From contig NZ_RWIN01000063.1 of NCBI RefSeq assembly GCF_009761815.1, positions 1-46,161 of the forward strand: a DNA stretch of 46,161 nt, read 5' to 3'. Source of the DNA: Pseudomonas sp. PB120. Its GTDB lineage: Bacteria; Pseudomonadota; Gammaproteobacteria; Pseudomonadales; Pseudomonadaceae. Position numbers and translations under genes: made by a program. The notes beneath the pieces are model-generated. The model saw only the letters and a program-made list of their open reading frames with translations, was not told the origin of the DNA and did not search any database. Positions 14,587-24,122 of the stretch are shown here, piece by piece (position 1 is the first letter of the stretch; each line of letters opens with the position of its first letter).

Positions 14587-15294
14587 TCAGGCCGAAACTG
14601 AATTCCACCGCGCCAGCAGGGCCGGCAACTCGGTCAGGCTGCGAATTTCGGCGTCCGGTGCCCGTTGCGCTTCCCACAATTTTCCCTGCGGGTTAAACCA
14701 GATCGCCCGCAACCCTGCTTGCTGCGCGCCCGCAATGTCATCGCCCGGGTGATCGCCGATGTGCACGGCGGTTTCAGCCGTCGCGCCACCGCGTTTCAAT
14801 GCCTCGTGAAACAGCCGCGCATCCGGCTTGGCAATGCCGATGTCTTCGGCGCACAAGGCAAACCTGAAGTAATCCGCCAGGCCTAACCGACGCACATCGG
14901 CATTGCCGTTGGTGACCACGCCCAGGGCGTAGTGCTTGGCCAGGATTTCCAGTGTCGGTTCGACCTCGGGAAACACTTCGATCTGATGCCGAGCATGCAG
15001 AAACACTTCAAAACTCTGATCGGCCAGATCTGACGCCTGCCCGTGCTCATACCCGGCCTCTTCCAGTGCATGGAACAGCACCCGCCGGCGCAGGGCGCTG
15101 ATCCGGTGCTTGAGTCCGGGTTCGGTGCTCAGGATTCGCTCGCGAATGGCCCACAGATGCTCCACTGGCACGGCGCCCAGATTCGGTGCGTGCTCGGTCA
15201 GCCATTCACGCAATACGGCTTCTGCGCTGACGATTACCGGGGCGGTGTCCCACAGGGTGTCGTCAAGGTCGAAGGTGATCAATTGGAGGGTCAT
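14587..15294 (-). CDS. yigB: HAD-family phosphatase, YigB-like
   Basis: A 235-residue HAD-IA hydrolase. Motif I is [12 protein letters not shown] (nucleophile and acid Asp), motif [10 protein letters not shown], motif III Lys in IAKPDARLF, and motif [15 protein letters not shown]. In E. coli YigB dephosphorylates a riboflavin precursor and FMN and lies directly after xerC, as here. The ATG overlaps the xerC stop as ATGA, implying translational coupling. It is the last gene of the lptM-lysA-dapF-DUF484-xerC-yigB cluster. Substrate is assigned by synteny; the HAD class is certain. Confidence 0.88.
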   Translation of the reverse strand: MTLQLITFDLDDTLWDTAPVIVSAEAVLREWLTEHAPNLGAVPVEHLWAIRERILSTEPGLKHRISALRRRVLFHALEEAGYEHGQASDLADQSFEVFLHARHQIEVFPEVEPTLEILAKHYALGVVTNGNADVRRLGLADYFRFALCAEDIGIAKPDARLFHEALKRGGATAETAVHIGDHPGDDIAGAQQAGLRAIWFNPQGKLWEAQRAPDAEIRSLTELPALLARWNSVSA

Positions 15295-16190
15295 GAATCA
15301 TCGCCTTTAATGCGTTTGGCCCGTGGATGGGCGCTGTCGTAAACCGTCGCCAGGTGCTGGAAATCCAGGTGGGTGTAGATCTGGGTGGTCTTGATGTCCG
15401 AGTGGCCGAGCAGTTCCTGCACCGCTCGCAGGTCCTGCGAGGACTCCAGCAAGTGGCTGGCGAATGAGTGTCGCAACATGTGTGGATGCAGGTTCTGCCC
15501 CAGCTCGCGCTCACCGGCAGCCTTGACCCGAACCTGAATCGCCCGTGGCCCCAGACGCCGGCCCTGCTGGCTGACAAACACCGCGTCGTCCGCCGGGTTG
15601 GTCATGGCGCGCAGTGGCAGCCATTGTTCCAATGCTTCGCGCGCCTTTTTGCCCACCGGCAACAGTCGGGTCTTGCTGCCTTTACCGAGGACCTGGACCA
15701 TGCCGTCAGCCAGGTCCAACTGATCGAGATTCAGGCCTGTCAGCTCCGAAAGCCGCAAGCCGGAGGAATAAAACAGCTCCAGAATGGCCTGGTCCCGACG
15801 TGCCAGAAAATCATCCTCCACCGCGCCTTCGAGCAGTTGCAGCGCGCGGTCGGTGTCGAGGGTTTTTGGCAGGCGGCGTTCACCCTTTGGCGGTGCCAGG
15901 CCGTTGGCCGGGTCGTGGTCGCAGAGACCTTCGCGGTTCAGGTAGTGATAAAGCCCGCGCACTGCAGAGAGCAGCCGCGCCAGGCTGCGGGACGATTGAC
16001 CCTGTGAATGCAGGCGGGCGATCAAACTGCGCAGGCGCTGGATATCCAGCGCGGCCCAGCTGCCGATGTCCTGTTTGACGCACCAGCCCAGCACTTTGTC
16101 GAGGTCACGGCGGTAGGCGTACAGCGTATGGGGCGACACCTGCCGCTCACTGCGCAGGTGTTCGCAGTAAGCGTCCAGTTGCCGTTCCAT
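15291..16190 (-). CDS. xerC: tyrosine recombinase XerC
   Basis: A 299-residue tyrosine recombinase that works with XerD at dif to resolve chromosome dimers. An N-terminal SAM-like domain (about 1-95) is followed by the catalytic domain with Arg in [12 protein letters not shown], Lys in [11 protein letters not shown], His-xx-Arg in [13 protein letters not shown], and the nucleophile Tyr in [16 protein letters not shown]. The N-terminal [20 protein letters not shown] is typical of XerC. It is a housekeeping gene in its usual dapF-DUF484-xerC-yigB context and is unrelated to the comM element. Confidence 0.96.
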   Translation of the reverse strand: MERQLDAYCEHLRSERQVSPHTLYAYRRDLDKVLGWCVKQDIGSWAALDIQRLRSLIARLHSQGQSSRSLARLLSAVRGLYHYLNREGLCDHDPANGLAPPKGERRLPKTLDTDRALQLLEGAVEDDFLARRDQAILELFYSSGLRLSELTGLNLDQLDLADGMVQVLGKGSKTRLLPVGKKAREALEQWLPLRAMTNPADDAVFVSQQGRRLGPRAIQVRVKAAGERELGQNLHPHMLRHSFASHLLESSQDLRAVQELLGHSDIKTTQIYTHLDFQHLATVYDSAHPRAKRIKGDDS

Positions 16191-16192
16191 GC

Positions 16193-16918
16193 TCAGCGTA
16201 CCGAGCGCAGGGAGGTATTGACCCGTGGCAGCACGCGGCCCATGACTTCGGCGATGTAGCTCAGGAACAGCGTGCCCACCGAACTCTTGTAGTGCTGCGG
16301 ATCGCGGCTGGCGATGGCCAGGACGCCATGGATGCCTTGATGGCTGATGGCGACGACGGCCGTGGAGCCGATTTGCTTGCGTTGTTCTTCGCCGAACAGG
16401 AAGTCCAGCTCATGTTCACGCAGGCTACCGCTGACGCTTTTGTCTTCCGTGAGCAAGCCGCCGATAGCGGTTTGTGCTTCGGCGTGGGTCGCCCAGCGGC
16501 CCACGGGCATCGGGTTATCACCGAGCAGGATCAGGCTGACAAAAGGCACCTGGAAATCCTGGCGCAGGCTGTCTTCGACGCTGATCACCACGTCATCCAG
16601 GCTGGTGGCGTCCATCAGCGCGAGAATCAGGCGGCGGGTCTTGTCGAAGAGGCGGTCGTTGTCGCGGGCCACGTCCATCAAGTGCGAGAGGCGATGACGC
16701 AACTCGATATTGCGGTCGCGCAGGATCGTCATCTGGCGCTCGACCAGCGAAATGGTGTCGCCACGCTGGTGCGGAATACGCAGGGTGGCGAGCAGTTCTT
16801 CGTGGCCGACAAAGAAATCCGGATGAGCCTCCAGGTACGCGGCAATCGCCGCCGCCTCAAGGCTTTCGGAAGGGGATTCGTCGGGCTGTAGGGCGGGAAC
16901 CTGGGGCTTATCGGTCAT
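16193..16918 (-). CDS. DUF484 family protein (YigA-like)
   Basis: A 241-residue member of DUF484, a GAF-like domain family. The conserved core includes [20 protein letters not shown] (about 24-43), [13 protein letters not shown] and, near the end, [19 protein letters not shown] and [17 protein letters not shown] helical region at 55-90 precedes the GAF-like part. No enzymatic role is known to me. It always lies between dapF and xerC in this group; GGGAG precedes the ATG, dapF ends 13 nt upstream, and xerC starts 2 nt after its stop. Confidence 0.92.
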   Translation of the reverse strand: MTDKPQVPALQPDESPSESLEAAAIAAYLEAHPDFFVGHEELLATLRIPHQRGDTISLVERQMTILRDRNIELRHRLSHLMDVARDNDRLFDKTRRLILALMDATSLDDVVISVEDSLRQDFQVPFVSLILLGDNPMPVGRWATHAEAQTAIGGLLTEDKSVSGSLREHELDFLFGEEQRKQIGSTAVVAISHQGIHGVLAIASRDPQHYKSSVGTLFLSYIAEVMGRVLPRVNTSLRSVR

Positions 16919-16931
16919 GGGTTTGACTCCC

Positions 16932-17762
16932 TCAAAGACGCACTTGTCCTTCGTAGACTCGGACTGCCGGGCCGGTCATCAAGACCGGATGGCCAGGGCC
17001 TGCCCATTCAATGGACAGGCGCCCGCCGGGCAGGTCGATCAATAGCGGCGAATCCATCCACCCCTGGCTGATCGCGGCCACTGCGGCAGCACAGGCGCCG
17101 GTACCGCAGGCCTGGGTTTCCCCGGCCCCGCGTTCCCAGACGCGCAGCTGCGCACGGTTCCGGTCGATGACCTGGAGAAAGCCGACATTGACCCGCGCCG
17201 GGAAGCGCGGGTGGTGTTCGATTTTCGGGCCCAGCTCATGCACCGGTGCGTTGTTGATGTCGCTGACCCGCAGCACGGCATGGGGGTTGCCCATGGACAC
17301 GGCGGCAAGGTCGACGAGGGTGCCGTCGACGTCGACCTGATAGCTCGTCGCCTGCTCCGGTGCCTGAAACGGAATGTCGGCGGGCACCAGGCGCGGTGCG
17401 CCCATGTTGACGCCAATCTGGCCGTCGCTGCGAATATCCAGCTCAATGATGCCGCTTTTGGTCTCGACGCGAATCTGCCGTTTTGCGGTCAGGCGCTTGT
17501 CGAGCACAAAACGCGCGAAGCAACGCGCGCCGTTGCCGCACTGTTCCACCTCGGAGCCGTCGGAGTTGAAAATCCGATAGCGGAAATCCACGTCCGGGTT
17601 GCTCGGCGCTTCGACGATCAGCAACTGGTCAAAACCGATACCCGTGTGCCGATCGCCCCATTGCTTGGCGTGCTTGGGCAGGATGTGCGCGTGCTGGCTG
17701 ACCAGGTCGAGGACCATGAAGTCATTGCCCAGGCCGTGCATCTTGGTAAAACGCAGCAGCAT
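16932..17762 (-). CDS. dapF: diaminopimelate epimerase
   Basis: A 276-residue enzyme converting LL- to meso-diaminopimelate for lysine and peptidoglycan synthesis. It starts [20 protein letters not shown]. The two catalytic cysteines are seen in [13 protein letters not shown] and [17 protein letters not shown] at 17762 is chosen over an upstream ATG at 17795 that would run into lysA: GGAG lies 9 nt upstream and the protein then starts as homologues do. It begins 4 nt after the lysA stop, so the two pathway enzymes are coupled. Confidence 0.96.
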   Translation of the reverse strand: MLLRFTKMHGLGNDFMVLDLVSQHAHILPKHAKQWGDRHTGIGFDQLLIVEAPSNPDVDFRYRIFNSDGSEVEQCGNGARCFARFVLDKRLTAKRQIRVETKSGIIELDIRSDGQIGVNMGAPRLVPADIPFQAPEQATSYQVDVDGTLVDLAAVSMGNPHAVLRVSDINNAPVHELGPKIEHHPRFPARVNVGFLQVIDRNRAQLRVWERGAGETQACGTGACAAAVAAISQGWMDSPLLIDLPGGRLSIEWAGPGHPVLMTGPAVRVYEGQVRL

Positions 17763-17766
17763 GGTT

Positions 17767-19014
17767 TTACTCCGGCAGCAGGCTTTCGCCAGCAAACAAC
17801 TCGGCTACCGTCTCACGGCGACGCACTTCAAATGCCTGATCACCGTCCACCAACACTTCGGCGGTACGACCGCGGGTGTTGTAGTTGGAACTCATGACAA
17901 ACCCATAAGCGCCCGCCGAATGCACGGCCAGCAGGTCGCCTTCTTCCACGGCCAGTTCACGGTCCTTGGCCAGGAAGTCGCCGGTCTCGCAGATCGGCCC
18001 GACGATGTCGTAGGCGCGAGCAGCGGTAGTGCGCGGGCGCACGGCGGTGACGTCCATCCAGGCTTGATACAGCGCCGGGCGGATCAGGTCGTTCATGGCG
18101 GCATCGACGATGGCGAAGTCTTTGTGTTCGGTGTGCTTGAGGTACTCGACCTGGGTCAGCAGCACGCCGGCGTTGGCCACGATGAAGCGGCCCGGCTCGA
18201 AGACCAGCGCCAGGTCACGGCCGTCCAGACGCTCGCGCACGGCTTTGATGTAATCGGCAGCCAAGGGCGGCTCTTCATCGCGATAACGCACGCCCAGGCC
18301 ACCACCGAGATCGATGTGACGCAGGTAAATCCCGCAATCGCCGAGGCGGTCGACCAGGCCGAGCAGGCGGTCGAGGGCATCGATGAACGGCGGCAGGGTG
18401 GTCAGTTGCGAACCGATGTGGCAATCGACGCCAACCACTTCCAGGTTCGGCAGCTGCGCGGCGCGGATGTACACGTCTTCGGCGTCGGCAATGGCGATGC
18501 CGAACTTGTTCTCTTTGAGACCGGTGGAAATGTACGGGTGGGTGCCGGCATCGACGTCCGGGTTCACGCGCAGCGAGATAGGGGCGCGAACGCCCAGCTC
18601 GGCGGCGACGAGTTGCAGGCGTTCCAGCTCATCGGTGGATTCGACGTTGAAGCAATGAACGCCGACTTCCAGGGCGCGACGCATGTCGTCACGGGTCTTG
18701 CCGACACCGGAAAACACAATCTTGTCGGCACTGCCGCCAGCGGCCAGTACACGTTCCAGCTCGCCACGGGAGACGATGTCAAAACCAGCGCCCAATCGCG
18801 CCAGGACATTCAGCACGCCCAGGTTGGAGTTGGCCTTGACCGCAAAGCAAACCAGGTGCGGCGTGCCGGCCAGCGCATCGGCGTACGCCAGGTACTGGGC
18901 TTCGATGTGGGCGCGGGAGTAGACGTAAGTCGGCGTGCCAAAGCGTTCGGCAATGGCGGACAAGGCAACACCTTCCGCAAACAGCTCGCCGTCACGGTAG
19001 TTAAAAGCGTCCAT
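17767..19014 (-). CDS. lysA: diaminopimelate decarboxylase
   Basis: A 415-residue PLP enzyme catalysing the last step of lysine synthesis from meso-diaminopimelate. It starts [20 protein letters not shown]. The PLP lysine is in [16 protein letters not shown], the barrel shows [10 protein letters not shown] and HIDLGGGLG, and the C-terminal domain supplies the partner cysteine in [12 protein letters not shown]. It follows lptM by 9 nt and leads into dapF. No upstream LysR-type regulator is present in the window. Confidence 0.97.
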   Translation of the reverse strand: MDAFNYRDGELFAEGVALSAIAERFGTPTYVYSRAHIEAQYLAYADALAGTPHLVCFAVKANSNLGVLNVLARLGAGFDIVSRGELERVLAAGGSADKIVFSGVGKTRDDMRRALEVGVHCFNVESTDELERLQLVAAELGVRAPISLRVNPDVDAGTHPYISTGLKENKFGIAIADAEDVYIRAAQLPNLEVVGVDCHIGSQLTTLPPFIDALDRLLGLVDRLGDCGIYLRHIDLGGGLGVRYRDEEPPLAADYIKAVRERLDGRDLALVFEPGRFIVANAGVLLTQVEYLKHTEHKDFAIVDAAMNDLIRPALYQAWMDVTAVRPRTTAARAYDIVGPICETGDFLAKDRELAVEEGDLLAVHSAGAYGFVMSSNYNTRGRTAEVLVDGDQAFEVRRRETVAELFAGESLLPE

Positions 19015-19023
19015 GGCGATCCC

Positions 19024-19197
19024 TTATTGGTAGACGTCGTGCTTGTGTGCTTTCGACGGTTGCTTTTGCGAGGACTGGGCCTGCTCGGCAGGGTCCTGGG
19101 AATCGTCAGGCAGGTACAGCGGGCCTTTTTGACCGCAGGCCGACAATAGACAAGCAACCGCGACGAGCGCAGCGAAGGAAGAGATCAGGCGCTTCAT
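19024..19197 (-). CDS. lptM: small lipoprotein LptM (LppL/YifL)
   Basis: A 57-residue lipoprotein. It starts [20 protein letters not shown] with the lipidated Cys at the LLSAC lipobox (residue 21), followed by [10 protein letters not shown], the hallmark of the LptM/LppL family. The tail is hydrophilic ([13 protein letters not shown]). In E. coli LptM assists maturation of the LptD-LptE outer-membrane complex by mimicking LPS. It is the first gene of the lysA-dapF cluster, 9 nt before lysA, as in P. aeruginosa (lppL-lysA-dapF). Confidence 0.92.
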   Translation of the reverse strand: MKRLISSFAALVAVACLLSACGQKGPLYLPDDSQDPAEQAQSSQKQPSKAHKHDVYQ

Positions 19198-19311
19198 GGC
19201 GAAATCCTTGAAAATGCGTTAATTGCGCCGGAGTATACCGGCCACCCGGCAGCTTGCCTATGCGACGGGGTTTCCGTCCGGCGGGGCTTGGCCGCAATCA
19301 CATGGAACCTA

Positions 19312-19437
19312 GTGGGAGCAGGCCTGTGTGGCGAGGGAGCTTGCTCCCGCTGGGTCGCGAAGCGGCCCCAAAAGCTATGCGTCTGCTTCGCAGCCGAACG
19401 GGAGCAAGCTCCCTCGCCACACAAGCCCGCTCCCAAA
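19312..19437. repeat. REPIN upstream of cyaY
   Basis: Long inverted arms (GTGTGGCGAGGGAGCTTGCT type) flank an inner pair (GGGTCGCGAAGCGG). It is a close relative of the REPIN at 20120-20248; together the two bracket cyaY and the DUF1289 gene. The rest of 19198-19553 shows no gene and must contain the cyaY promoter and the lptM-lysA promoter on the other strand. Confidence 0.88.
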
Positions 19438-19553
19438 GGGATAGTGTTGGGTGTACCGAAATCGGCCCTTGGTCGTTATCCTTTGCAATCACCGGGGCTC
19501 GCCCGTATCTTGCGGCGCTTGAGCGTGAACAGACACTTTTTGAGGTTGCCGCA

Positions 19554-19886
19554 ATGAGTTTGACCGAAGCCCGTTTCCACGATCTGGTCGATGCCACCCA
19601 GCAAACGCTGGAGGATGTGTTCGACGAGAGTGACCTGGATATCGATCTTGAGAGCTCGGCCGGTGTGCTCACCGTCAAGTTCGAAAACGGCAGCCAGTTG
19701 ATCTTCAGCCGTCAGGAACCCCTGCGTCAGCTGTGGCTGGCGGCGGTCTCCGGCGGGTTCCACTTCGACTACGACGAAGAGAGCGAGCGCTGGATGTGCG
19801 ACAAGAGCGAAGAGCAGTTGGGCGAGATGCTTGAGCGCATCGTCAAGCAGCAAGCTGACGTCGAACTCGATTTCGAAGGCCTGTAA
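19554..19886 (+). CDS. cyaY: frataxin-like iron-sulfur assembly protein CyaY
   Basis: A 110-residue frataxin homologue. It starts MSLTEARFHDLVDATQQTLE with an acidic helix (DVFDESDLDIDLESSAGVLT) that supplies the iron-binding ridge; LRQLWLAAVSGGFHFDYDEE is the conserved strand. It modulates IscS in iron-sulfur cluster assembly. ATG at 19554 gives the family length. A GTG-started DUF1289 gene follows after 4 nt. Confidence 0.95.
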   Translation: MSLTEARFHDLVDATQQTLEDVFDESDLDIDLESSAGVLTVKFENGSQLIFSRQEPLRQLWLAAVSGGFHFDYDEESERWMCDKSEEQLGEMLERIVKQQADVELDFEGL

Positions 19887-19890
19887 GGTC

Positions 19891-20109
19891 GTGACCCAAC
19901 CTGCACCGGTTCGTCCGCCCAAGCCGCTTTACAGCAACGTCAGCCCGGCGGTGCCCTCGCCGTGCAGCGGCGTGTGTCGGCTGGATGAGCAGAAGGTCTG
20001 CCTGGGGTGTTTTCGCCATGTCGAAGACATCCGCGAGTGGCGCTCGGCCGATGACGAGCGCCGCCGGGTCATTTGTGCCCAGGCGGCCGAACGCAAAACC
20101 GTGGCTTGA
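19891..20109 (+). CDS. DUF1289 domain protein
   Basis: A 72-residue protein with the DUF1289 cysteine motif SPCSGVCRLDEQKVCLGCFR followed by HVEDIREW; the four cysteines suggest metal or cluster binding. The GTG start at 19891 lies 4 nt after the cyaY stop. No ATG fits, since the only upstream one lies deep within cyaY. Co-transcription with cyaY hints at a link to iron-sulfur metabolism (inference). Function is not known. Confidence 0.85.
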   Translation: MTQPAPVRPPKPLYSNVSPAVPSPCSGVCRLDEQKVCLGCFRHVEDIREWRSADDERRRVICAQAAERKTVA

Positions 20110-20119
20110 TGCATAAACC

Positions 20120-20248
20120 TGTAGGAGCCGAGCTTGTGTGGCGAGGGAGCTTGCTCCCGCTGGGTCGCGAAGCGGCCCCAAATGCTTTGCGTCTGCTTCG
20201 CAGCCGAGCGGGAGCAAGCTCCCTCGCCACACAAGCTCGCTCCTACAG
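20120..20248. repeat. REPIN downstream of the DUF1289 gene
   Basis: Nearly perfect inverted arms of about 48 nt (CCTGTAGGAGCCGAGCTTGT... and its inverse ending CTCCTACAGG) flank an inner REP core. It is closely similar to 19312-19437, suggesting recent spread of the same REPIN type. Confidence 0.9.
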
Positions 20249-20320
20249 GGTGCTTTGAACCATCGCAAAATCGGGTCCGTCGCGCTTGGCTTGTATATTT
20301 ATTGAGCTGTGATAGTGTCC

Positions 20321-20378
20321 AGAAACGCCTCAACCCATCGAGGCTCGTGAAAACCCCGCCTTTTTCTGGCGGGGTTTT
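20321..20378 (+). promoter_or_regulatory. putative transcription attenuator in the rnk leader
   Basis: A small hairpin GCCTC (20327-20331)/GAGGC (20340-20344) is followed by a perfect 11-bp terminator stem AAAACCCCGCC (20350-20360)/GGCGGGGTTTT (20368-20378). It ends 37 nt before the rnk ATG. Conserved leader structures with premature terminators have been described upstream of rnk in gammaproteobacteria, including Pseudomonas. Alternatively it could simply end the cyaY-DUF1289 transcript. Confidence 0.65.
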
Positions 20379-20415
20379 GCTTTTTCTGTGCAGAAGAAAG
20401 GAGTCTGCCTTCATC

Positions 20416-20826
20416 ATGACCGCACCTTCCATCACCCTTACCCGTCTGGACGTTCAACGTCTGGAGCGCCTGATCGACAGCCTGGATGACACGCTGCCGG
20501 GCGTTATCGCGCTGCAAACCGAACTCGACCGCGCCGACACCCTGGTCAGCCACGAAGAAGTGCCCGCCGATGTCGTGACCATGAATTCCCGTGTGCATTG
20601 CCGCGAAGAGAGCAGCGGCAAGGACTATCACCTGACGTTGGTTTACCCCAAGGACGCCAACGCCGACGAAGGCAAGGTCTCGATTCTGGCTCCGGTCGGC
20701 AGCGCATTGTTGGGCCTGAAGGTCGGTCAGCATATCGACTGGCCGGCGCCGGGCGGTAAAACCCTGAAACTGACCCTGCTTGAAGTCGAATCGCAGCCGG
20801 CCAACGGCGGCGATTTCCCGGAGTAA
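20416..20826 (+). CDS. rnk: nucleoside diphosphate kinase regulator Rnk
   Basis: A 136-residue GreA/Rnk-type protein. A short N-terminal coiled coil (RLDVQRLERLIDSLDDTLPG) is followed by an FKBP-like C-terminal domain with YHLTLVYPKDAN, ILAPVGSALLGLKVGQHIDW and LKLTLLEVESQP. Rnk binds RNA polymerase near the secondary channel and affects nucleoside diphosphate kinase levels and alginate production in P. aeruginosa. ATG at 20416 gives the normal length. A terminator-like leader lies upstream, and cyaA converges from the other side. Confidence 0.93.
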   Translation: MTAPSITLTRLDVQRLERLIDSLDDTLPGVIALQTELDRADTLVSHEEVPADVVTMNSRVHCREESSGKDYHLTLVYPKDANADEGKVSILAPVGSALLGLKVGQHIDWPAPGGKTLKLTLLEVESQPANGGDFPE

Positions 20827-20832
20827 GACGCC

Positions 20833-23679
20833 TCAGACCTGCTCGAGCGCCTCGTTCAGTGCGCGCTCCAGGTCGGCTTTGTAGCGCAGATACAGATTGC
20901 TTGAGCTCTGACTGTCACCGGACAGGCCTGACAGGTCCAGGTCGGTGATGTAGCAGCGGTAGCGTTCGGTCTCGCGGCGCTGCTCAACGATCTCCCGGGC
21001 GACCACACTGAACAGTTGGTCGCCATGTTCCAGCTCCGAAAACTCCCGCTGATTGCAATACAACGTGACCTGAACCTGGCCAGGCGTGGCTTTGCCGACG
21101 ATCGCCTGCACGTCGTAAAACGGTTTGTCGATCGGATTTCGGGGTGCCGGACGGGCTTCGACCCGACGCGCCCGGCCAGGGCCTGACGGCAGCAGCTGGT
21201 AATACAACGTGTCCAGGCTCAGCGGCTGGGCGGCATCCATTGGCAGCAAGGCTTCGCGCCGGAACTGGATCGATTGCAGGAAACGCTGCAACGGCACCAG
21301 CAGGCTCTGTTCATCGTGATAGGGCAAACGCTGCTGCCACAAGGCGTTGAATTCATCCAGAACGTACAGGTCGGCTTGATCTTCGTTGACCCGGTAGAAC
21401 ACCTGGATGCATTCGGGCTGGCCCATGGGCAGGATCAGCGCAATGTCGTGGTCTTCCAGGGCCATGGGGTCCAGATGCAGCGGGCTGTAGCTCGCCAGCT
21501 CCTCGCCGAGGTAATCGAGCAGTGCCGGCAGCGTGGCGAGGGCCACGTGATTGACCTGGCCCGGCACCAGTTCGAGCACGTGGTAATGCTGCTGGACCTG
21601 AATCAGGTAGCGATGATTGAGTTTGCTCAGCAGCAGGTTCTGCGCGGTGTCGAGAATTTCTTCGACGCGCCGGGCGATGAACTGCGCGCGGTTATGACAG
21701 AAGCAACGTACGCGCAACGTGGGTTGCTGCGGGCCTTTTGGCAGGTTGTTGAGGTAATCGCGCACGCAGTCGAGCAGCGCATGAGGGCCGTCGAAGCGAT
21801 TGACCAGCACCTCATTCCAGCTATTGAGCGTGACCTGGTCCAGGGTCAGCACCAGGTTTTCCCTGACACCGGCATAACTCAGCGAGTCAGTGCGCTCGGT
21901 GGTCATCAGAATATTCAGGTCGCGGTGATGCTTGAGCGGGTCGACGCCCACGTTCACCAGAATCAGCACCTCGCTCGGCACGCTGGCGCGCAGCAACGGC
22001 TCTTCGTCCACGGTGGGCAAGGGCAGGGCGATACTCTGCTGCAGGCTGCCCAGCAGGTTGAACAGTTCGAACTCGCTCAGGTCGCTGCTTCCAGGATGCA
22101 AGGCCAGACGCGTGCTGCTGTCGATGACGCCGTTGCGGTGGCACCAGGTCAGGAGTTCAAGCAACTGGCGGCTGCGCTTGATCGGCGCGAAATGCTCCCA
22201 CTCCTGGGCCGTCAGGCTGCCGTTGTACAAGCCCCATTGGGTTTGCCCGGCTTCCTTCCTGTTGGGCGCCTGTACCAGCGTCAACGTGTCTTCAGCCAGG
22301 TCGGGGGCGATGCCCGGGTTGATGAACTCGACCTTGTCGGCCTTGCGTTCGAAGGCGGCGTACAGCCGGCGACCCAGCACGTTCAGATCGCGTTTGTTGA
22401 TCAGGCTGACGGTTTGTTCGCTGCGGGCGAACTGGGTCAGGAAGCGATAGCTGTAGTTGAGTTCATTGACCAGGGCCCGTCGTTCGGCGCTGACCTGACG
22501 GATCTTCCACTGGCTGCGACTGTCGAGCACGGCCAGTTGCCGTTGATCCCAGTGCCATTCACGGGCCAGGCGCTCCAGCAGCGAACGTTGCCAGCTCTGG
22601 CTACGACTGCCGCTGCCGGTGAGCTTGCGATTGACCTTCAGGTACAGCGCACGACGCACCAGCTCCAGCCGCTCCGGCTCGCCACGCGCGATGAGGTATT
22701 CCTCGATACGCCGATAGACCACGACATAAGGGTCCAGCTCATCGAGGTCGACCTGATTGGCGAACACCGCCTGTTTAAAGCGCAGGCTCAGGCAATGGAC
22801 CCTCGGATGCTCGCTGGCGTAGACCTCGGTCAGCAACAACTTGAGCACTGATTTGTAGGGTGACTCGATACCCTTGAACAGCTGCCAGAGCCCGGCGCCG
22901 ACGAATTCACCCGGGGGGATGTAAGCCATATGGCCAAGGTCCAGGGTTTCATCGGCACGGATGAAGCGCTTGGACAGCAGTGTGTGGGTGTAGCGGTCGT
23001 AGCTTGATTCTTCGTACACCGGCACCAGCCACCAGATCGGCGTGCGTCCGGCCAGCCAGATCGCGGTGCGATAAAACTCGTCCAGCAGCAGGTAGTGCTG
23101 GGTAGTGCCGCAGTTTTCAGAACTCAATTGCGTATCGCGTTCGCCGCGCACGAAACGCGTCGGGTCGATCAGGAAGAAGTGGGCCTCGGCGCCCTGGCTG
23201 GCGGCCCAGGTTTCAAGCAGCTGGCATTTTTTACTCAGCTCGTTGAGTTCGTTTTCACTGAGGTCCGGGCCATGGCAGACCCACACGTCCATGTCGCTCT
23301 GATCGGCTTGGGCCAGTGTGCCGAGGCTGCCCATCAGGAACAGGCCGTGAATCGGTCGCGGTGGATTGCTGCCGTGGCGTGGTTTGTAGGAAAACGAACG
23401 GGTCAAGCGCTGAGCGTCGGCGAGGGCATTGGCATCCGGCTCATAGTTGGACAGCCCGGCCGGTGTGCTGCCCGACACGTAACCCGGCAGCAGTGGATGA
23501 TTGACGTGGAAAAACAACGGCAGCAGGTTCAAGAAGCCCTGCTGGCGGGGCGACAGCCCTTCCATGGCGCGCGCCATGCGTCCTTCGTTGAGCTTAAGAA
23601 AACGTGCGCGCAGTTGGCTCAGAACCTTGCGGTCGATTCCCTCGTCCAGATCGGGGCGGATTTCGTGGGTGCGGGTCAT
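20833..23679 (-). CDS. cyaA: class I adenylate cyclase
   Basis: A 948-residue class I adenylate cyclase producing cAMP. The N-terminal catalytic domain contains IHGLFLMGSLGTLAQADQSD continuing MDVWVCHG, the nucleotidyltransferase GS...D-x-D motif. Other conserved stretches are TRFVRGERDTQLSSENCGTT and ANQVDLDELDPYVVVYRRIE. The long C-terminal half corresponds to the regulatory domain and is full length. It acts with Vfr/Crp-type regulators. It stands alone on the minus strand, convergent with rnk. Synteny matches P. aeruginosa, where cyaA is a minor contributor beside a class III enzyme. Confidence 0.95.
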   Translation of the reverse strand: MTRTHEIRPDLDEGIDRKVLSQLRARFLKLNEGRMARAMEGLSPRQQGFLNLLPLFFHVNHPLLPGYVSGSTPAGLSNYEPDANALADAQRLTRSFSYKPRHGSNPPRPIHGLFLMGSLGTLAQADQSDMDVWVCHGPDLSENELNELSKKCQLLETWAASQGAEAHFFLIDPTRFVRGERDTQLSSENCGTTQHYLLLDEFYRTAIWLAGRTPIWWLVPVYEESSYDRYTHTLLSKRFIRADETLDLGHMAYIPPGEFVGAGLWQLFKGIESPYKSVLKLLLTEVYASEHPRVHCLSLRFKQAVFANQVDLDELDPYVVVYRRIEEYLIARGEPERLELVRRALYLKVNRKLTGSGSRSQSWQRSLLERLAREWHWDQRQLAVLDSRSQWKIRQVSAERRALVNELNYSYRFLTQFARSEQTVSLINKRDLNVLGRRLYAAFERKADKVEFINPGIAPDLAEDTLTLVQAPNRKEAGQTQWGLYNGSLTAQEWEHFAPIKRSRQLLELLTWCHRNGVIDSSTRLALHPGSSDLSEFELFNLLGSLQQSIALPLPTVDEEPLLRASVPSEVLILVNVGVDPLKHHRDLNILMTTERTDSLSYAGVRENLVLTLDQVTLNSWNEVLVNRFDGPHALLDCVRDYLNNLPKGPQQPTLRVRCFCHNRAQFIARRVEEILDTAQNLLLSKLNHRYLIQVQQHYHVLELVPGQVNHVALATLPALLDYLGEELASYSPLHLDPMALEDHDIALILPMGQPECIQVFYRVNEDQADLYVLDEFNALWQQRLPYHDEQSLLVPLQRFLQSIQFRREALLPMDAAQPLSLDTLYYQLLPSGPGRARRVEARPAPRNPIDKPFYDVQAIVGKATPGQVQVTLYCNQREFSELEHGDQLFSVVAREIVEQRRETERYRCYITDLDLSGLSGDSQSSSNLYLRYKADLERALNEALEQV

Positions 23680-23828
23680 GTCAGCTCAAACCGGCTCGCA
23701 GGGCTCGGACGTGGAAGGTCTCAGGATGAGGGGCAGTTTAGCGCCTCGGCCCCGGGACAATTAAGCTGATTTTGTTTTTCTGGCGTCAGATTTCTATCGC
23801 GAGGCGACACGGCAGATAACAGAGTGTG

Positions 23829-23866
23829 CCCGCGGAAATCCCGTCACAGGGGTTTCCGTGGGCGCT
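23829..23866 (-). terminator. possible hairpin after the TIGR02647 gene
   Basis: On the minus strand GCCCACGGAAACCC and GGGATTTCCGCGGGC pair with one bulge. There is no T run after it, so it may be a processing or stability hairpin. The rest of 23680-23876 shows no gene. Confidence 0.4.
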
Positions 23867-23876
23867 ACGGTCTTGC

Positions 23877-24122
23877 TCAGGCTGTTTCCTGGACGCTCAG
23901 TATGGTCAGAACGGTTTGCACATTTTGCGCGGCATCACGACCCAGGCTGGTCAGGTAACCGCCATCGGGCTGGTCGATCAGCTCTTTTTCGAACAGGCGT
24001 TGGGCAGCGGCAATGGCTTTCGGGGCAGCGGTCTGATGAATTTTCAAACCTTCCTGGGAACTGTCCAGGTTGAAGAGTGCGAGGATTTCCAGTTCGGCAA
24101 CCAACTCAGGGGTAAGCGACAT
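23877..24122 (-). CDS. TIGR02647 family protein
   Basis: An 81-residue protein conserved in Pseudomonas and relatives as TIGR02647, described as a putative DNA-binding protein. It begins MSLTPELVAELEILALFNLD and contains LFEKELIDQPDGGYLTSLGR, the end of which looks like a winged-helix recognition segment. GGAG lies just upstream of the ATG. Its role is unknown. It lies about 200 nt upstream of cyaA in the same direction, probably as a separate unit. Confidence 0.82.
   Translation of the reverse strand: MSLTPELVAELEILALFNLDSSQEGLKIHQTAAPKAIAAAQRLFEKELIDQPDGGYLTSLGRDAAQNVQTVLTILSVQETA

Noticed and set aside
15291..16190. Tyrosine recombinase as a second mobile-element integrase
   Set aside because: It is XerC in its conserved housekeeping context (dapF-DUF484-xerC-yigB).
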